DNA of 64,000 nt, taken from contig NZ_CP075583.1 in assembly GCF_023509035.1 (NCBI RefSeq), positions 930,001-994,000 of the forward strand, given 5' to 3'. Both the position numbers and the translations under genes were made by a program. How positions within the stretch are numbered: the first letter of the stretch is position 1; each line of letters opens with the position of its first letter. The notes beneath the pieces were generated by a model. The model made no database searches. It was given only the letters and a program-made list of their open reading frames with translations, and was not told where the DNA came from. Of this stretch, positions 37,076 through 46,151 are shown piece by piece. Source of the DNA: Janthinobacterium lividum. Lineage in GTDB: Bacteria > Pseudomonadota > Gammaproteobacteria > Burkholderiales > Burkholderiaceae_D.

Positions 37076-37942
37076 TCAAGGGGCTGGGTCGGCGCGAGAA
37101 CGGTACTGCTCTATCCACTTCACCGACTGGGCGATGCCGCCAAAGGGAAAGAAATGCAGGCTGACCTTGCCATGCGCTTCTGTCAGGCCGGTGGCCAGCC
37201 GCTCGACAAAAAGATCCGGCCCCGCTGTACCGAACAGCTTGCCGATTGAGACGCCGTACTTGGACAGCATCGATGCGCATGCGCCCACGCCGCACAAGGC
37301 GGCATAGCGGGCAAGCACCGCGATGCTCGCGGGGCCCGGCACGCCCACGCGCACCGGATGGTCAATGCCACGCTCGCGCAGCGCTTCCAACCATGTCAAC
37401 ACGATGTCAGCATCAAACGCAAACTGGGTGACGATCAAGGGCGTCATGCCGCGCTTGTCGATGCTGTGGCACTTGCGTTCGAGCACATCCCACTGTTCGG
37501 CTGTGCGCATGACTGGATGGCCTTCCGGGTGACCACCCACGCCGATCACCTTCATGCCCGAGCGCTCGAAAACGCCTGTTTCGATCAGCGAGGAACTGTC
37601 GGAAAACGGCCCCATCGGGGTAGACGGATCTCCGGCGATCACGAAGCAGCGCTCGACGCCGGCTTCAGCGACCGCGCGCTGGACGAATGAATCCAACTCG
37701 ACGAGGGAGGAGATACGGCGCGCAGAAAAGTGCAGCATGGGCTCAAAGCCGAGTCTGCGCACGGCCCGCGCTGCGGCCAGTCGCGCGTCGTTGTCCTCGC
37801 GAGGCAGGTAGGGAATGGCAATGGTTGACGCGGGCAAGATCCGGGGCGCCGCTGCGCTCAAGGCAGCAATGTCCTTCGCACTGACTTCCAAGGAATAGGC
37901 GTGCGTGATGTTGCTGGCGAGCCTGGGCTTATCGGGATGCAT
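37076..37942 (-). CDS. Methylenetetrahydrofolate reductase-like (MetF family) protein
   Basis: About 288 residues from MHPDKPRLASN (37942; MPKPLMHPD at 37957 is possible). A TIM-barrel flavoprotein of the MTHFR superfamily: STIAIPYLPREDNDARLAAARAVRRLGFEPMLHFSARRISS, FVIAGDPSTPMGPF, VGGHPEGHPV, TQFAFDADIVLTWLEALRERGIDHPVRVGVPGPAS. The GHPEGHP and VTQFAFD segments are shared with MetF. It overlaps the upstream metR by about 14 bp, so the two are co-expressed. Its product could be methyl-THF, but the neighbouring MesD synthase family does not need methyl-THF, so the role is open. Confidence 0.8.
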   Translation of the reverse strand: MHPDKPRLASNITHAYSLEVSAKDIAALSAAAPRILPASTIAIPYLPREDNDARLAAARAVRRLGFEPMLHFSARRISSLVELDSFVQRAVAEAGVERCFVIAGDPSTPMGPFSDSSSLIETGVFERSGMKVIGVGGHPEGHPVMRTAEQWDVLERKCHSIDKRGMTPLIVTQFAFDADIVLTWLEALRERGIDHPVRVGVPGPASIAVLARYAALCGVGACASMLSKYGVSIGKLFGTAGPDLFVERLATGLTEAHGKVSLHFFPFGGIAQSVKWIEQYRSRADPAP

Positions 37943-38861
37943 CAAGGGCTTTGGCATCGCTTCCTTGCGCCATGACGATGGCAGGCTGGCGGGCCAGTTC
38001 GATGAAGGCCCGCACGTAGTCGATGGCGGTGTCCGCCTCGCGTGCCCCCAGGAAGATCTGCTTGGCGACGCCTCGCACGCCCAGCCGCACAGGCACCACG
38101 TCCATCTTGGTCGCATATTCCTCGACCAGCCAGCGCGGCAGGGCGGCCACGCCGCGGCCGCTGGCCACCATCTGCAGCATGATATCGGTGGTTTCGATGG
38201 CTTTGTGGCGCTTGGGCGTGACACCGGCCGGCAACAGGAACTGGTTATAGATGTCCAGGCGCTCGATGTCCACGGGGTAGCTGATGAGCACTTCCTGGGT
38301 CAGTTGCTGGGGCTTCACATAGGCCGCCGACGCCAGGGCATGGCCCTTGGCCACGACGAGTACCTGCTCGTAGTCGAACACGGGTTCGAATGTCAGCCCC
38401 GGCTTGTACAGCGGGTCGGGCGTGACCAGCAGGTCGATCTCGTAGCCGAAGAGCGCGCCGATCCCGCCGAACTGGAACTTCTGCTTGACGTCCACATCCA
38501 CGTCGGGCCATGCGGCCAGATAGGGAGACACCACTTTGAGCAGCCACTGGTAGCAAGGGTGGCATTCCATGCCGATGCGCAGCGCGCCGCGCTCGCCCTG
38601 CGCGAACTGGCCCAGGCGCTCTTCGGCCAGGTCCAGTTGCGGCAGCACCCGGTTCGCCACCGCCAGCAGATACTGGCCGGCCTGCGTCAGGCGCAGGTTT
38701 CGCCCTTCGCGCAGCCAGACGTCGGTGCCCAGTTGCTGCTCCAGCTTCTTCATGCTGTGGCTCAGGGCGGACTGGGTCAGGTGCAGCACGCTGGCTGCGG
38801 CCGTCAACGACCCTTGTTTCTCGACCTGCTGGACGATGCTGAGGTGGATGCGTTCAAGCAT
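37929..38861 (-). CDS. metR: LysR-family regulator MetR
   Basis: 310 residues. The N-terminus MLERIHLSIVQQVEKQGSLTAAASVLHLTQSALSHSMKKLE and the effector segments IGMECHPCYQWLLKVVSPYL and VFDYEQVLVVAKGHAL align closely with E. coli MetR (IAIECHSCIQWL, MFDYEVRLVLAPDH). MetR activates methionine-synthesis genes in response to homocysteine. It is divergent from the FMN reductase-mesX-mesD genes with 129 bp between and is the obvious regulator of both operons. Confidence 0.85.
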   Translation of the reverse strand: MLERIHLSIVQQVEKQGSLTAAASVLHLTQSALSHSMKKLEQQLGTDVWLREGRNLRLTQAGQYLLAVANRVLPQLDLAEERLGQFAQGERGALRIGMECHPCYQWLLKVVSPYLAAWPDVDVDVKQKFQFGGIGALFGYEIDLLVTPDPLYKPGLTFEPVFDYEQVLVVAKGHALASAAYVKPQQLTQEVLISYPVDIERLDIYNQFLLPAGVTPKRHKAIETTDIMLQMVASGRGVAALPRWLVEEYATKMDVVPVRLGVRGVAKQIFLGAREADTAIDYVRAFIELARQPAIVMAQGSDAKALDASR

Positions 38862-38875
38862 TGAGATGAGCCATG

Positions 38876-38911
38876 TTCATGGATGTATGAAATAAGACCA
38901 TTATACTTCAT
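38876..38911. promoter_or_regulatory. Candidate MetR binding sites between metR and the mes operon
   Basis: TTCAT (38876-38880) and ATGAA (38887-38891) form a dyad, with another TTCAT at 38907-38911. TTCA/TGAA half-sites are those used by MetR, although the classical TGAA-N5-TTCA spacing is not present exactly. Confidence 0.4.
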
Positions 38912-38990
38912 CGATTCCCACCGCTATCATCGATCCCCTTGTTGCCTGCATTGTTCGGCCCTGGCGCATCCATCCCTATGAAAGCAAAAA

Positions 38991-39572
38991 ATGACACGTC
39001 CACTGCGTTTAGTAGCGGTTTCCGGCGGGCTACAACGCCCTTCCAAGGCTGCGGCACTGGCAGAGCACCTGATGGACCTGATCGCCGACGAAGTGCTGTG
39101 CGAACAACGCCTGGTCGAACTCGGGCAACTCGCACCGCAGCTTGCCGGCGCGGTCTGGCGCTCCCATCTGCCCGATACGGTGGAGCGGGAACTTGCAGCG
39201 GTCGAGCAAGCTGACATCCTGGTGGTGGCCACGCCGGTCTACCGCGGCGCGTACACGGGACTGTTCAAGCACTTCTTCGACTTCATTGACCAGGACGCCT
39301 TGATCGACAAGCCAGTCCTGCTGGCGGCCACCGGCGGCAGCGAACGCCATGCCCTGATGATCGACCACCAGTTGCGGCCGCTGTTCAGCTTTTTTCAGAC
39401 ACGCACCTTGCCGCTGGGCGTCTATGCAACCGACAAGGATTTCATCGACTACCGTTTGCAGGACGAGGCCCTGATCCAGCGCGCCGCGCTGGCGGTGCAA
39501 CGGGCCTTGCCGCTGATCGGACTGACGCGCCATGCGCGTTCTGCCACGGCTGATGAAGCGGTCGCGGCCTGA
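38991..39572 (+). CDS. NADPH-dependent FMN reductase (MsuE/SsuE type)
   Basis: 193 residues, flavodoxin-like fold: VAVSGGLQRPSKAAALAEHL (phosphate-binding loop), ATPVYRGAYTGLFKHFFDFID, and LLAATGGSERHALMIDHQLRPLFSFF. It is closest to the MsuE/SsuE two-component flavin reductases, which supply FMNH2 to a partner monooxygenase. As first gene of the mes operon it probably supplies reduced flavin to MesX or a related oxygen-dependent step. That partner assignment is inference from order. Confidence 0.85.
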   Translation: MTRPLRLVAVSGGLQRPSKAAALAEHLMDLIADEVLCEQRLVELGQLAPQLAGAVWRSHLPDTVERELAAVEQADILVVATPVYRGAYTGLFKHFFDFIDQDALIDKPVLLAATGGSERHALMIDHQLRPLFSFFQTRTLPLGVYATDKDFIDYRLQDEALIQRAALAVQRALPLIGLTRHARSATADEAVAA

Positions 39573-39638
39573 CACGCATCACGACGGCCAGCATTCCACA
39601 CATTCATTTTTTCGCAGAAATCAGGACACCAGATCACC

Positions 39639-40616
39639 ATGAGCAAAGATTTTATATTCAGCATCAAGAGTATTGTTTTCGATGAAAACTATCATCCGGC
39701 CGACAATACGCGCCTGACGACCAACTTTGCCAATCTGGCCCGGGGAAATAGCCGCCAGGAAAACCTGCGCAATACCCTGAGGATGATAGACAACCGTTTC
39801 AACAACCTGGCGCATTGGGACAACCCGAACGGCGATCGCTACTCCGTAGAGCTCGAAATCATTTCCGTCGAGTTGAATATTGATGTCAAAGGCAGCAATA
39901 TTCCATTGATCGAGATACTGAAACCGACCATCATCGACAAAAAAACCGGGGAACGCATCGCTGGAATTGCCGGCAATAACTTCTCCTCTTACGTGCGCGA
40001 TTACGACTTCAGCGTCGTGCTGGCAGAGCACAACAATAATAAATCCACCTTCAGCGCCCCGGATGATTTCGGTGATTTCCATGGCAAGCTGTTCAAGCAC
40101 TTTGTAAGCTCAGACACTTACCAGGAGCACTTCGACAAGCCGCCGGTCATCTGCATCAGTGCATCGAGCAGCAAGGTCTATCACCGGACCGGAAATCAGC
40201 ATCCCGTATTGGGTGTCGAGTATCAACAAAACGAGTTTTCCTCCACCGATCAATATTTTGAAAAAATGGGGATGCAGGTTCGCTACTTCATGCCGCCGGA
40301 TAGCGCCGCGCCGCTGGCATTCTATTTCATCGGCGACCTGCTGGGCGACTATACCAATCTTGAACTGATCGCCACCATCAGCACGATGGAAACATTCCAG
40401 AAAATTTACCGGCCCGAAATTTACAACGCCAATTCGGCGGCAGGCAAGTCGTATCAGCCCAGCCTGAAAAATCAGGACTATTCATTGACGCAGATTGTCT
40501 ACGACCGGGAAGAGCGCAGCCAGCTGGCAGTCAAGCAGGGCAAATATACGGAAGAGCACTTCATCAAGCCATACAAAAATATTCTTGAACAATGGGCTGC
40601 GAATCACGCTCTCTGA
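39639..40616 (+). CDS. mesX: DUF1852 protein MesX, partner of the MesD methionine synthase
   Basis: 325 residues, soluble, no signal peptide. The sequence (SKDFIFSIKSIVFDENYHPADNTRLTTNFANLARG, LRNTLRMIDNRFNNLAHWDN, YSVELEIISVELN) fits the DUF1852 family, and its position directly before mesD is the conserved arrangement. DUF1852 has been reported as required, with oxygen, for MesD activity in methionine synthesis; its chemistry is unknown. The gene lies 28 bp before mesD and is visibly poorer in GC than the window average. Assigned from recognition of the family and context. Confidence 0.85.
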   Translation: MSKDFIFSIKSIVFDENYHPADNTRLTTNFANLARGNSRQENLRNTLRMIDNRFNNLAHWDNPNGDRYSVELEIISVELNIDVKGSNIPLIEILKPTIIDKKTGERIAGIAGNNFSSYVRDYDFSVVLAEHNNNKSTFSAPDDFGDFHGKLFKHFVSSDTYQEHFDKPPVICISASSSKVYHRTGNQHPVLGVEYQQNEFSSTDQYFEKMGMQVRYFMPPDSAAPLAFYFIGDLLGDYTNLELIATISTMETFQKIYRPEIYNANSAAGKSYQPSLKNQDYSLTQIVYDREERSQLAVKQGKYTEEHFIKPYKNILEQWAANHAL

Positions 40617-40644
40617 TTAATCAACATACACAACATTACTGATC

Positions 40645-41673
40645 ATGAAAAAATTATTGCCTACTTCAACCGCCGGCAGCTTGCCCAAACCTTCCTGGCT
40701 TGCCCAGCCTGAAAAACTCTGGTCGCCCTGGAAATTGCAGGACGAGGAACTGATCGAGGGCAAACAGGATGCCTTGCGTTTGTCGCTGCAGGAACAGCAG
40801 CAGGCAGGCATCGATATCGTCAGTGATGGCGAGCAGACCCGCCAGCATTTCGTCACCACCTTCATCGAGCATCTGAGCGGCGTTGATTTTGACAAACGCG
40901 AGACCGTCAGAATTCGTGACCGCTATGATGCGAGCGTGCCGACCGTCGTTGGCGCCGTGAGCCGCCCGAAGCCGGTTTTTGTGGAAGACGCCAAGTTTTT
41001 ACGTCAGCAAACCACGCAACCGATCAAATGGGCCCTGCCAGGTCCGATGACGATGATTGATACGCTGTATGACAGCCACTACAAGAGCCGCGAAAAACTG
41101 GCCTGGGAATTCGCTAAAATCCTCAATCAGGAAGCCCGAGAACTGGAGGCGGCTGGCGTCGACATCATCCAGTTTGACGAACCCGCCTTCAATGTTTTCT
41201 TTGATGAAGTGAATGATTGGGGGATTGCTACCCTGGAAAGGGCGATTGAAGGACTCAAATGCGAAACGGCCGTCCATATTTGCTATGGTTACGGCATCAA
41301 AGCCAATACTGACTGGAAAAATACGCTGGGGTCCGAATGGCGTCAATACGAAGAATCTTTTCCCAAGCTGCAGAAATCGAATATCGATATCATCTCGCTG
41401 GAATGCCACAACTCACGTGTTCCCATCGACCTGATTGAACTCATCCGTGGCAAAAAAGTGATGGTCGGGGCCATTGACGTGGCAAGCAATACCATTGAAA
41501 CGCCGGAGGAAGTCGCCAACACCCTGCGCAAAGCGCTGCGGTTTGTCGATGCCGACAAGCTCTACCCTAGCACCAACTGTGGCATGGCGCCCTTGTCTCG
41601 TCGGGTAGCAAGAGGCAAATTGCATGCGCTCAGTGCAGGCGCAGACATCATCCGGGGAGAGCTTTCGGCCTAG
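40645..41673 (+). CDS. mesD: Core (folate-independent) methionine synthase MesD
   Basis: 342 residues, about half the length of MetE and lacking its N-terminal folate-binding half. The MetE C-terminal fold is intact: STAGSLPKPSWL, DGEQTR, ALPGPMTMIDTLYD, IIQFDEPAF. The zinc ligands expected from MetE are all present: HICYG (His, Cys), SLECHNS (Glu) and STNCGMAPLSRR (Cys). It transfers a methyl group from an unidentified donor to homocysteine. The MesD family needs neither methyl-THF nor cobalamin but needs DUF1852 and oxygen, matching the neighbour mesX. Followed by a terminator. Confidence 0.88.
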   Translation: MKKLLPTSTAGSLPKPSWLAQPEKLWSPWKLQDEELIEGKQDALRLSLQEQQQAGIDIVSDGEQTRQHFVTTFIEHLSGVDFDKRETVRIRDRYDASVPTVVGAVSRPKPVFVEDAKFLRQQTTQPIKWALPGPMTMIDTLYDSHYKSREKLAWEFAKILNQEARELEAAGVDIIQFDEPAFNVFFDEVNDWGIATLERAIEGLKCETAVHICYGYGIKANTDWKNTLGSEWRQYEESFPKLQKSNIDIISLECHNSRVPIDLIELIRGKKVMVGAIDVASNTIETPEEVANTLRKALRFVDADKLYPSTNCGMAPLSRRVARGKLHALSAGADIIRGELSA

Positions 41674-41743
41674 CGTTGTTATGTCAAATTTAATTGTTTG
41701 ACATGAATAAGGTCGCGTAACAGGAAGCAGCCCATGCTTTATG

Positions 41744-41775
41744 ACGCCACAGGCACCGTCAGGTAGCTGTGGCGT
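41744..41775. terminator. Terminator between mesD and the chemoreceptor
   Basis: ACGCCACAG / CTGTGGCGT (41744-41752, 41767-41775) stem with a 14-nt loop between converging genes. No strong T tract, so it is only moderately convincing. Confidence 0.55.
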
Positions 41776-41782
41776 TGCTGCC

Positions 41783-43462
41783 TTAGAACTCTTCCCAGTC
41801 GGATGACGCCGCTGCTGCCGGCGCAGCTTTCCTCGCCGCCGGCACGCGTAGTGTGATGGCTTGCTGGCGCGGTGCGCTTGGCGTGGCGACTGCCGCTTTG
41901 GCCTGCGGCTTACCGGCGTCAAGCTTGAACGCACTCACCACCTGCGCCAAGGTGGCCGCCTGCTCCTGCATGGCTGCGGCGGCGGCCGCCGATTCTTCCA
42001 CCAGGGCCGCGTTTTGCTGGGTGACGTTGTCCATCTCGCTGATGGCCTGGTTGATTTGCTCGATGCCGGCCGTCTGTTCCGCGCTGGCGGACGTGATCTC
42101 TTCCATGATGTCGGTGACGCGGCGCACGCTGTCGACCAGGTCGCTCATGGTATTGCCGGCCTGGTGCACGAGCTCGCTGCCGGCCGCCACGGTCTGGGTC
42201 GAGTCGTCGATCAGGGTCTTGATTTCCTTTGCCGCGGCAGCCGAGCGGTGCGCCAGGCTGCGCACTTCCGTGGCCACGACGGCAAAGCCGCGGCCCTGCT
42301 CGCCCGCGCGCGCCGCTTCCACGGCCGCGTTCAAGGCCAGAATGTTGGTCTGGAACGCGATGCCGTCGATGACGCCGATGATGTCGGCAATCTTGTTCGA
42401 TGAGGCGTCGATTTGCCGCATGGTCGCCACCACTTGCGCGATGACGGCGCCGCCACGCTGCGCCACGCCGGAGGCCGTGTCGGCCAGCACATGCGCCTGG
42501 CGAGCATTGTCGGCATTCTGCTTGACGGTCGAGGTCAGCTCTTCCATGGAAGAGGCTGTCTCTTCCAGCGAGCTGGCTTGCTGCTCCGTGCGCGCAGACA
42601 GGTCCAGGCTGCCCGCCGCCACTTCGGACGAGGCCGAGGCGATGGTTTCCGTACCGGCGCGCACCGTGCCCACTGTTTGCGCCAGGTTGTCGTTCATGCG
42701 CTTGAGCGCCTGCAACAGTTGCCCCATTTCATCGCGCGACTGTACGGTGATCTGGCTGCGCAAATCGCCAGCGGCCACCGTGTTGGCCACCTGCAATGCC
42801 GTGGTGACGGGACCGGTGATGGAGCGCGTGATGCCATATGCCAACGCCGCCGCAATGGCCAGCGCCGCCAGCGACATGCCGATCAGCAAGGTGCGCGTGT
42901 TGGCATAGGTCGCATTGGCCTCGTCGCCCGCCGTGTTGGCCAGGGTGTTTTGCAAGCTGATCTGTTCAGCAATCAATTGCTTGTAGACGAGTAAGACGGG
43001 GCGCAGCTGGCCGTACAGGTAGGCGCTGCTGTCGTCCGGCGTGCCGCTCCTGATCAGTTCAAGCAAGGCCTCCTGTCCCTGTGCGTAGCGCGTGTTGGCG
43101 TCGTTCATCTTGGCCAGTAAAGCGCGTTCGCGCTCGGAATCAAGCATGCTCGCGAGCTTGCCGAGATTGCCGGCCGCCGCCTGGCGCGCGGCCAGGATGG
43201 CGTCGGTTTGCTTGCGCTGGTCGGCCGGATCGGCGCTGAGCATCATGTTGCGCAGGGCAATGGCGATGTCATTGATGTTGGCCGACACGCTGTTGGCGAG
43301 CTCAATCTTGGGCATGCTGTCATGCACGATATGGCCGGTGCCCTGGTTGATCTTGCCCAGCATGGCGATGCCCAGACAGGAGATGATGATCAGCATGGCG
43401 CCGATGGCGCCAAAGCCTGTGGCGAGGCGTGTGCCGATGGTCAGGTTGGATAAAAACTTCAT
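41783..43462 (-). CDS. Methyl-accepting chemotaxis protein (Tsr/Tar-type)
   Basis: About 559 residues from ATG 43462 (MKFLSNLTIGTRLATGFG); an upstream extension is not credible. Order: TM1 (about 12-32), periplasmic four-helix-bundle sensor domain (about 35-190), TM2 (about 190-215), HAMP (SITGPVTTALQVANTVAAGDLRSQI), signalling domain with [40 protein letters not shown]. It ends SSDWEEF, a C-terminal pentapeptide of the CheR/CheB-tethering type. A chemotaxis receptor of unknown ligand. Confidence 0.92.
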   Translation of the reverse strand: MKFLSNLTIGTRLATGFGAIGAMLIIISCLGIAMLGKINQGTGHIVHDSMPKIELANSVSANINDIAIALRNMMLSADPADQRKQTDAILAARQAAAGNLGKLASMLDSERERALLAKMNDANTRYAQGQEALLELIRSGTPDDSSAYLYGQLRPVLLVYKQLIAEQISLQNTLANTAGDEANATYANTRTLLIGMSLAALAIAAALAYGITRSITGPVTTALQVANTVAAGDLRSQITVQSRDEMGQLLQALKRMNDNLAQTVGTVRAGTETIASASSEVAAGSLDLSARTEQQASSLEETASSMEELTSTVKQNADNARQAHVLADTASGVAQRGGAVIAQVVATMRQIDASSNKIADIIGVIDGIAFQTNILALNAAVEAARAGEQGRGFAVVATEVRSLAHRSAAAAKEIKTLIDDSTQTVAAGSELVHQAGNTMSDLVDSVRRVTDIMEEITSASAEQTAGIEQINQAISEMDNVTQQNAALVEESAAAAAAMQEQAATLAQVVSAFKLDAGKPQAKAAVATPSAPRQQAITLRVPAARKAAPAAAASSDWEEF

Positions 43463-43727
43463 GGCTGTCTCAATACGGGGAATGGTGAAAAGGTCGGCGG
43501 CGTGCAGATGGGTGCCGCGCCGCCAAGCGGAGGACGATCCTAGACCTTTTTTGTGATATTTCCATAGGGCAATATGCCTAGTTTCTCCCCGGGGCACACG
43601 CCAGTTCCGCCTATCCTGCGGCTTGCGCGTGTTTTCAGCTATATTGGCAGGCACCCGCCGGGCAGCACGCCATGACCGGCGCCGCTGCCAATCCGGCCGT
43701 TTTTCTCATTTTCAGCCATAGGTCCGC

Positions 43728-46151
43728 ATGACTTCTTTTCGTCTCCGTTTCTTCCCCTTCCTGCTGGCGCTGCTATTGGCGTGCTCGCTATCTGCGCCGC
43801 CCGCCTGGTCGCAGCCCGTCGATGACGCCGCCACGGCCGACCAGCGCCTCGATGGCTTGCGCAAGCAGATCACCAGTATCCAGAAGGCGCTCGATGGCGA
43901 GGCGGAACTCGATGACGCGACCCTGTCGCAGATGCGCGCCGACGCGCTGGCGGCCAGCGCCGAGGCGGACAAGGTTGCTGAAGCGCTCGCGCCCACCCTG
44001 TCCAGCGTGCAGGCGCGCCTCGCCGAGCTGGGCAAGCCGGCGGCGGGCACGAAAGATGCACCAGACGTGGCGGCGCAGCGCAGCCAGCTGGACCGCACCA
44101 GCAGCGCGCTCGATGCGCAGGTGAAGCTGGCGCGTCTGCTGGCAGTGGAAGCGACGCAGGCGTCGGAGCAAGTGTCGACCGCGCGCCGCGCGCAGTTGCA
44201 GGCGCGCCTGGGCGAGCGCACGGCCTCGATTTTGGCCGGCTCGTTCTGGACGCAGTTGCATGCCGAGTTGCCGCAGAATCTGCAGCGCCTGCGGGCGCTG
44301 GAGCTGGAATTGGCGAATGCGGCAGGCGCCACGCCGTGGTCGGCCTGGGGCGGCTTGCTGGCCGCTATCGTGGCGGTGATCGGCGCCAGCGTCTGGGCTT
44401 CGCGCTATTTGCTGGTGGTCACGTCCACGCGCGTGCCGCATGGCCGCTTGCGCCGCTCGCTGCATGCGCTGGCCGTGCTGGTGCTGGCGCTGGCCACGCC
44501 GGGCCTGGTGGCGGAATTGCTGGCCATGGGGCTGCGCTGGGAGGGCGGCCTGTCCGAAAAAACCTCGACTTTCCTGAGCAGCTTGATCGGCATCATCTGT
44601 TTTGCCGGTTTCACGGCGGGACTCGGCCACGCGCTGCTGTCGCCACGGCGCGTGTCGTGGCGTCTGCTGCCCCTGCCCGACGCGCTGGCGCACCGCATGC
44701 GCAACTTCCCGTCGATGTTTTCCTTCATCGTCGTGCTCGTATGGGCGACGGAGCGGGTCACCATCGTCATCAATGCGGGCCTGTCCACGGCCGTGGCCGT
44801 CAATTGCATCGTCGCCCTGGTGATGAGCACGACCCTCGCCTACGGCTTGATGCGCGCCGAGCGCTGCTGGCGCCAGTTGCGCGAGGCCGATCCCGCCACC
44901 CTGGTCACGCCGCTGTGGCTGCGCTGCGTGACGGTGCTGCTGTGGCTGGCGCTGGCGTCCAGCGTCATCAGCTTGCTGATCGGTTATGTGGCCTTTGGCA
45001 GCTTTGTCGCCAAGCAAATCGCCTGGGTCATCGTGGTGGTGTGCAGCACCTATCTGCTGACGGTGCTGGTCGATGATATCTGCATGTTGCTGGCCTCGAC
45101 GCCGCCGCCTCCGGATGCCGTCAATCCCGTGCTGGCCACGCCCAAGGCGCGCGACCAGGCGGCCGTGCTGTTGTCGGGTATCGGCCGGGCCATCGTCGTG
45201 CTGCTGGCGCTGATGCTGCTGCTGGCGCCATTCGGCGAAGGTCCGGGCGAACTGTTCCAGCGGGTCGGCAAGTTGCAGGATGGCCTGGCCATCGGCGAAG
45301 TGGCGATCCGCCCTGCCGCGCTGATCCAGGCCCTGCTGGTGCTGCTCGTCGGTTTTGTCGCGCTGGGCCTGTTCAAGCGCTGGTTGCAAAACAGTTATTT
45401 GCCGACCACCAATCTCGATTCCGGCATGCAAGTGTCATTCATCACCCTGTTCGGCTATATCGGCGGCGTGCTGGCCGTGGCGCTGGCCCTGTCGGCGGCG
45501 GGCATCGGCCTGGAACGCATCGCGTGGGTGGCGTCGGCCTTGTCGGTGGGTATCGGCTTCGGCTTGCAGGCGGTGGTGCAGAACTTCGTGTCCGGCCTGA
45601 TTTTATTGGCCGAGCGCCCCGTCAAGGTGGGCGACTGGGTGTCTCTCGGCGGCGTGGAGGGCGACATTCGCCGCATCAATGTGCGCGCCACGGAAATTCA
45701 ACTGGGCGACCGCTCGACGGTGATCGTGCCGAACTCGGAATTCATCACCAAGACGGTGCGCAACGTTACCCTGGCCAATCCCCTGGGGCTGGTGCAGGTC
45801 AAGCTGCCGCTGCCGCTGGGCACGGATGCGCAGGCGGCGCGTGCGCTGATCCTGTCCGCCTTTGTCGACAATCCCGACGTGCTCGACACGCCGGCGCCCA
45901 GCGTGCAGCTCGACGGTATCGACAATGGCTATCTGCTGTTCAACGCTACCGGCTTTGCCTCGTCGCCGCGCCTGACGTCGGGCATCCGCAGCGCGCTGCT
46001 GTTCGAACTGCTCAAGCGCCTGGACGAGGCGCATATTGCGATCGCCAAGCCCAGCACCATGGTGCTGAGCAGCGGACCGGCCCAGCCCGAGGCGCCGGCC
46101 ATATCAGCCGTTGCGCCGGCGCCCGCAGCCGTGCCGCCGCTGACGTCTTAA
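43728..46151 (+). CDS. MscS-family mechanosensitive channel with DUF3772 N-terminal domain
   Basis: 807 residues: signal peptide, a periplasmic helical DUF3772-type region (about 30-210: RLDGLRKQITSIQKALDGEAELDDATLSQMRADA), about eleven membrane helices, then the MscS pore and cytosolic domain (TNLDSGMQVSFITLFGYIGGVLAVALALSAAGIGLERIAWVASALSVGIGFGLQAVVQNFVSGLILLAERPVKVGDWV). The pore helix retains the glycine/alanine pattern. The C-terminal tail is Ala/Pro-rich. Likely a large osmoprotective channel (YbiO/MscM-like). It overlaps the opposing DUF2938 gene by 4 bp. Confidence 0.9.
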   Translation: MTSFRLRFFPFLLALLLACSLSAPPAWSQPVDDAATADQRLDGLRKQITSIQKALDGEAELDDATLSQMRADALAASAEADKVAEALAPTLSSVQARLAELGKPAAGTKDAPDVAAQRSQLDRTSSALDAQVKLARLLAVEATQASEQVSTARRAQLQARLGERTASILAGSFWTQLHAELPQNLQRLRALELELANAAGATPWSAWGGLLAAIVAVIGASVWASRYLLVVTSTRVPHGRLRRSLHALAVLVLALATPGLVAELLAMGLRWEGGLSEKTSTFLSSLIGIICFAGFTAGLGHALLSPRRVSWRLLPLPDALAHRMRNFPSMFSFIVVLVWATERVTIVINAGLSTAVAVNCIVALVMSTTLAYGLMRAERCWRQLREADPATLVTPLWLRCVTVLLWLALASSVISLLIGYVAFGSFVAKQIAWVIVVVCSTYLLTVLVDDICMLLASTPPPPDAVNPVLATPKARDQAAVLLSGIGRAIVVLLALMLLLAPFGEGPGELFQRVGKLQDGLAIGEVAIRPAALIQALLVLLVGFVALGLFKRWLQNSYLPTTNLDSGMQVSFITLFGYIGGVLAVALALSAAGIGLERIAWVASALSVGIGFGLQAVVQNFVSGLILLAERPVKVGDWVSLGGVEGDIRRINVRATEIQLGDRSTVIVPNSEFITKTVRNVTLANPLGLVQVKLPLPLGTDAQAARALILSAFVDNPDVLDTPAPSVQLDGIDNGYLLFNATGFASSPRLTSGIRSALLFELLKRLDEAHIAIAKPSTMVLSSGPAQPEAPAISAVAPAPAAVPPLTS

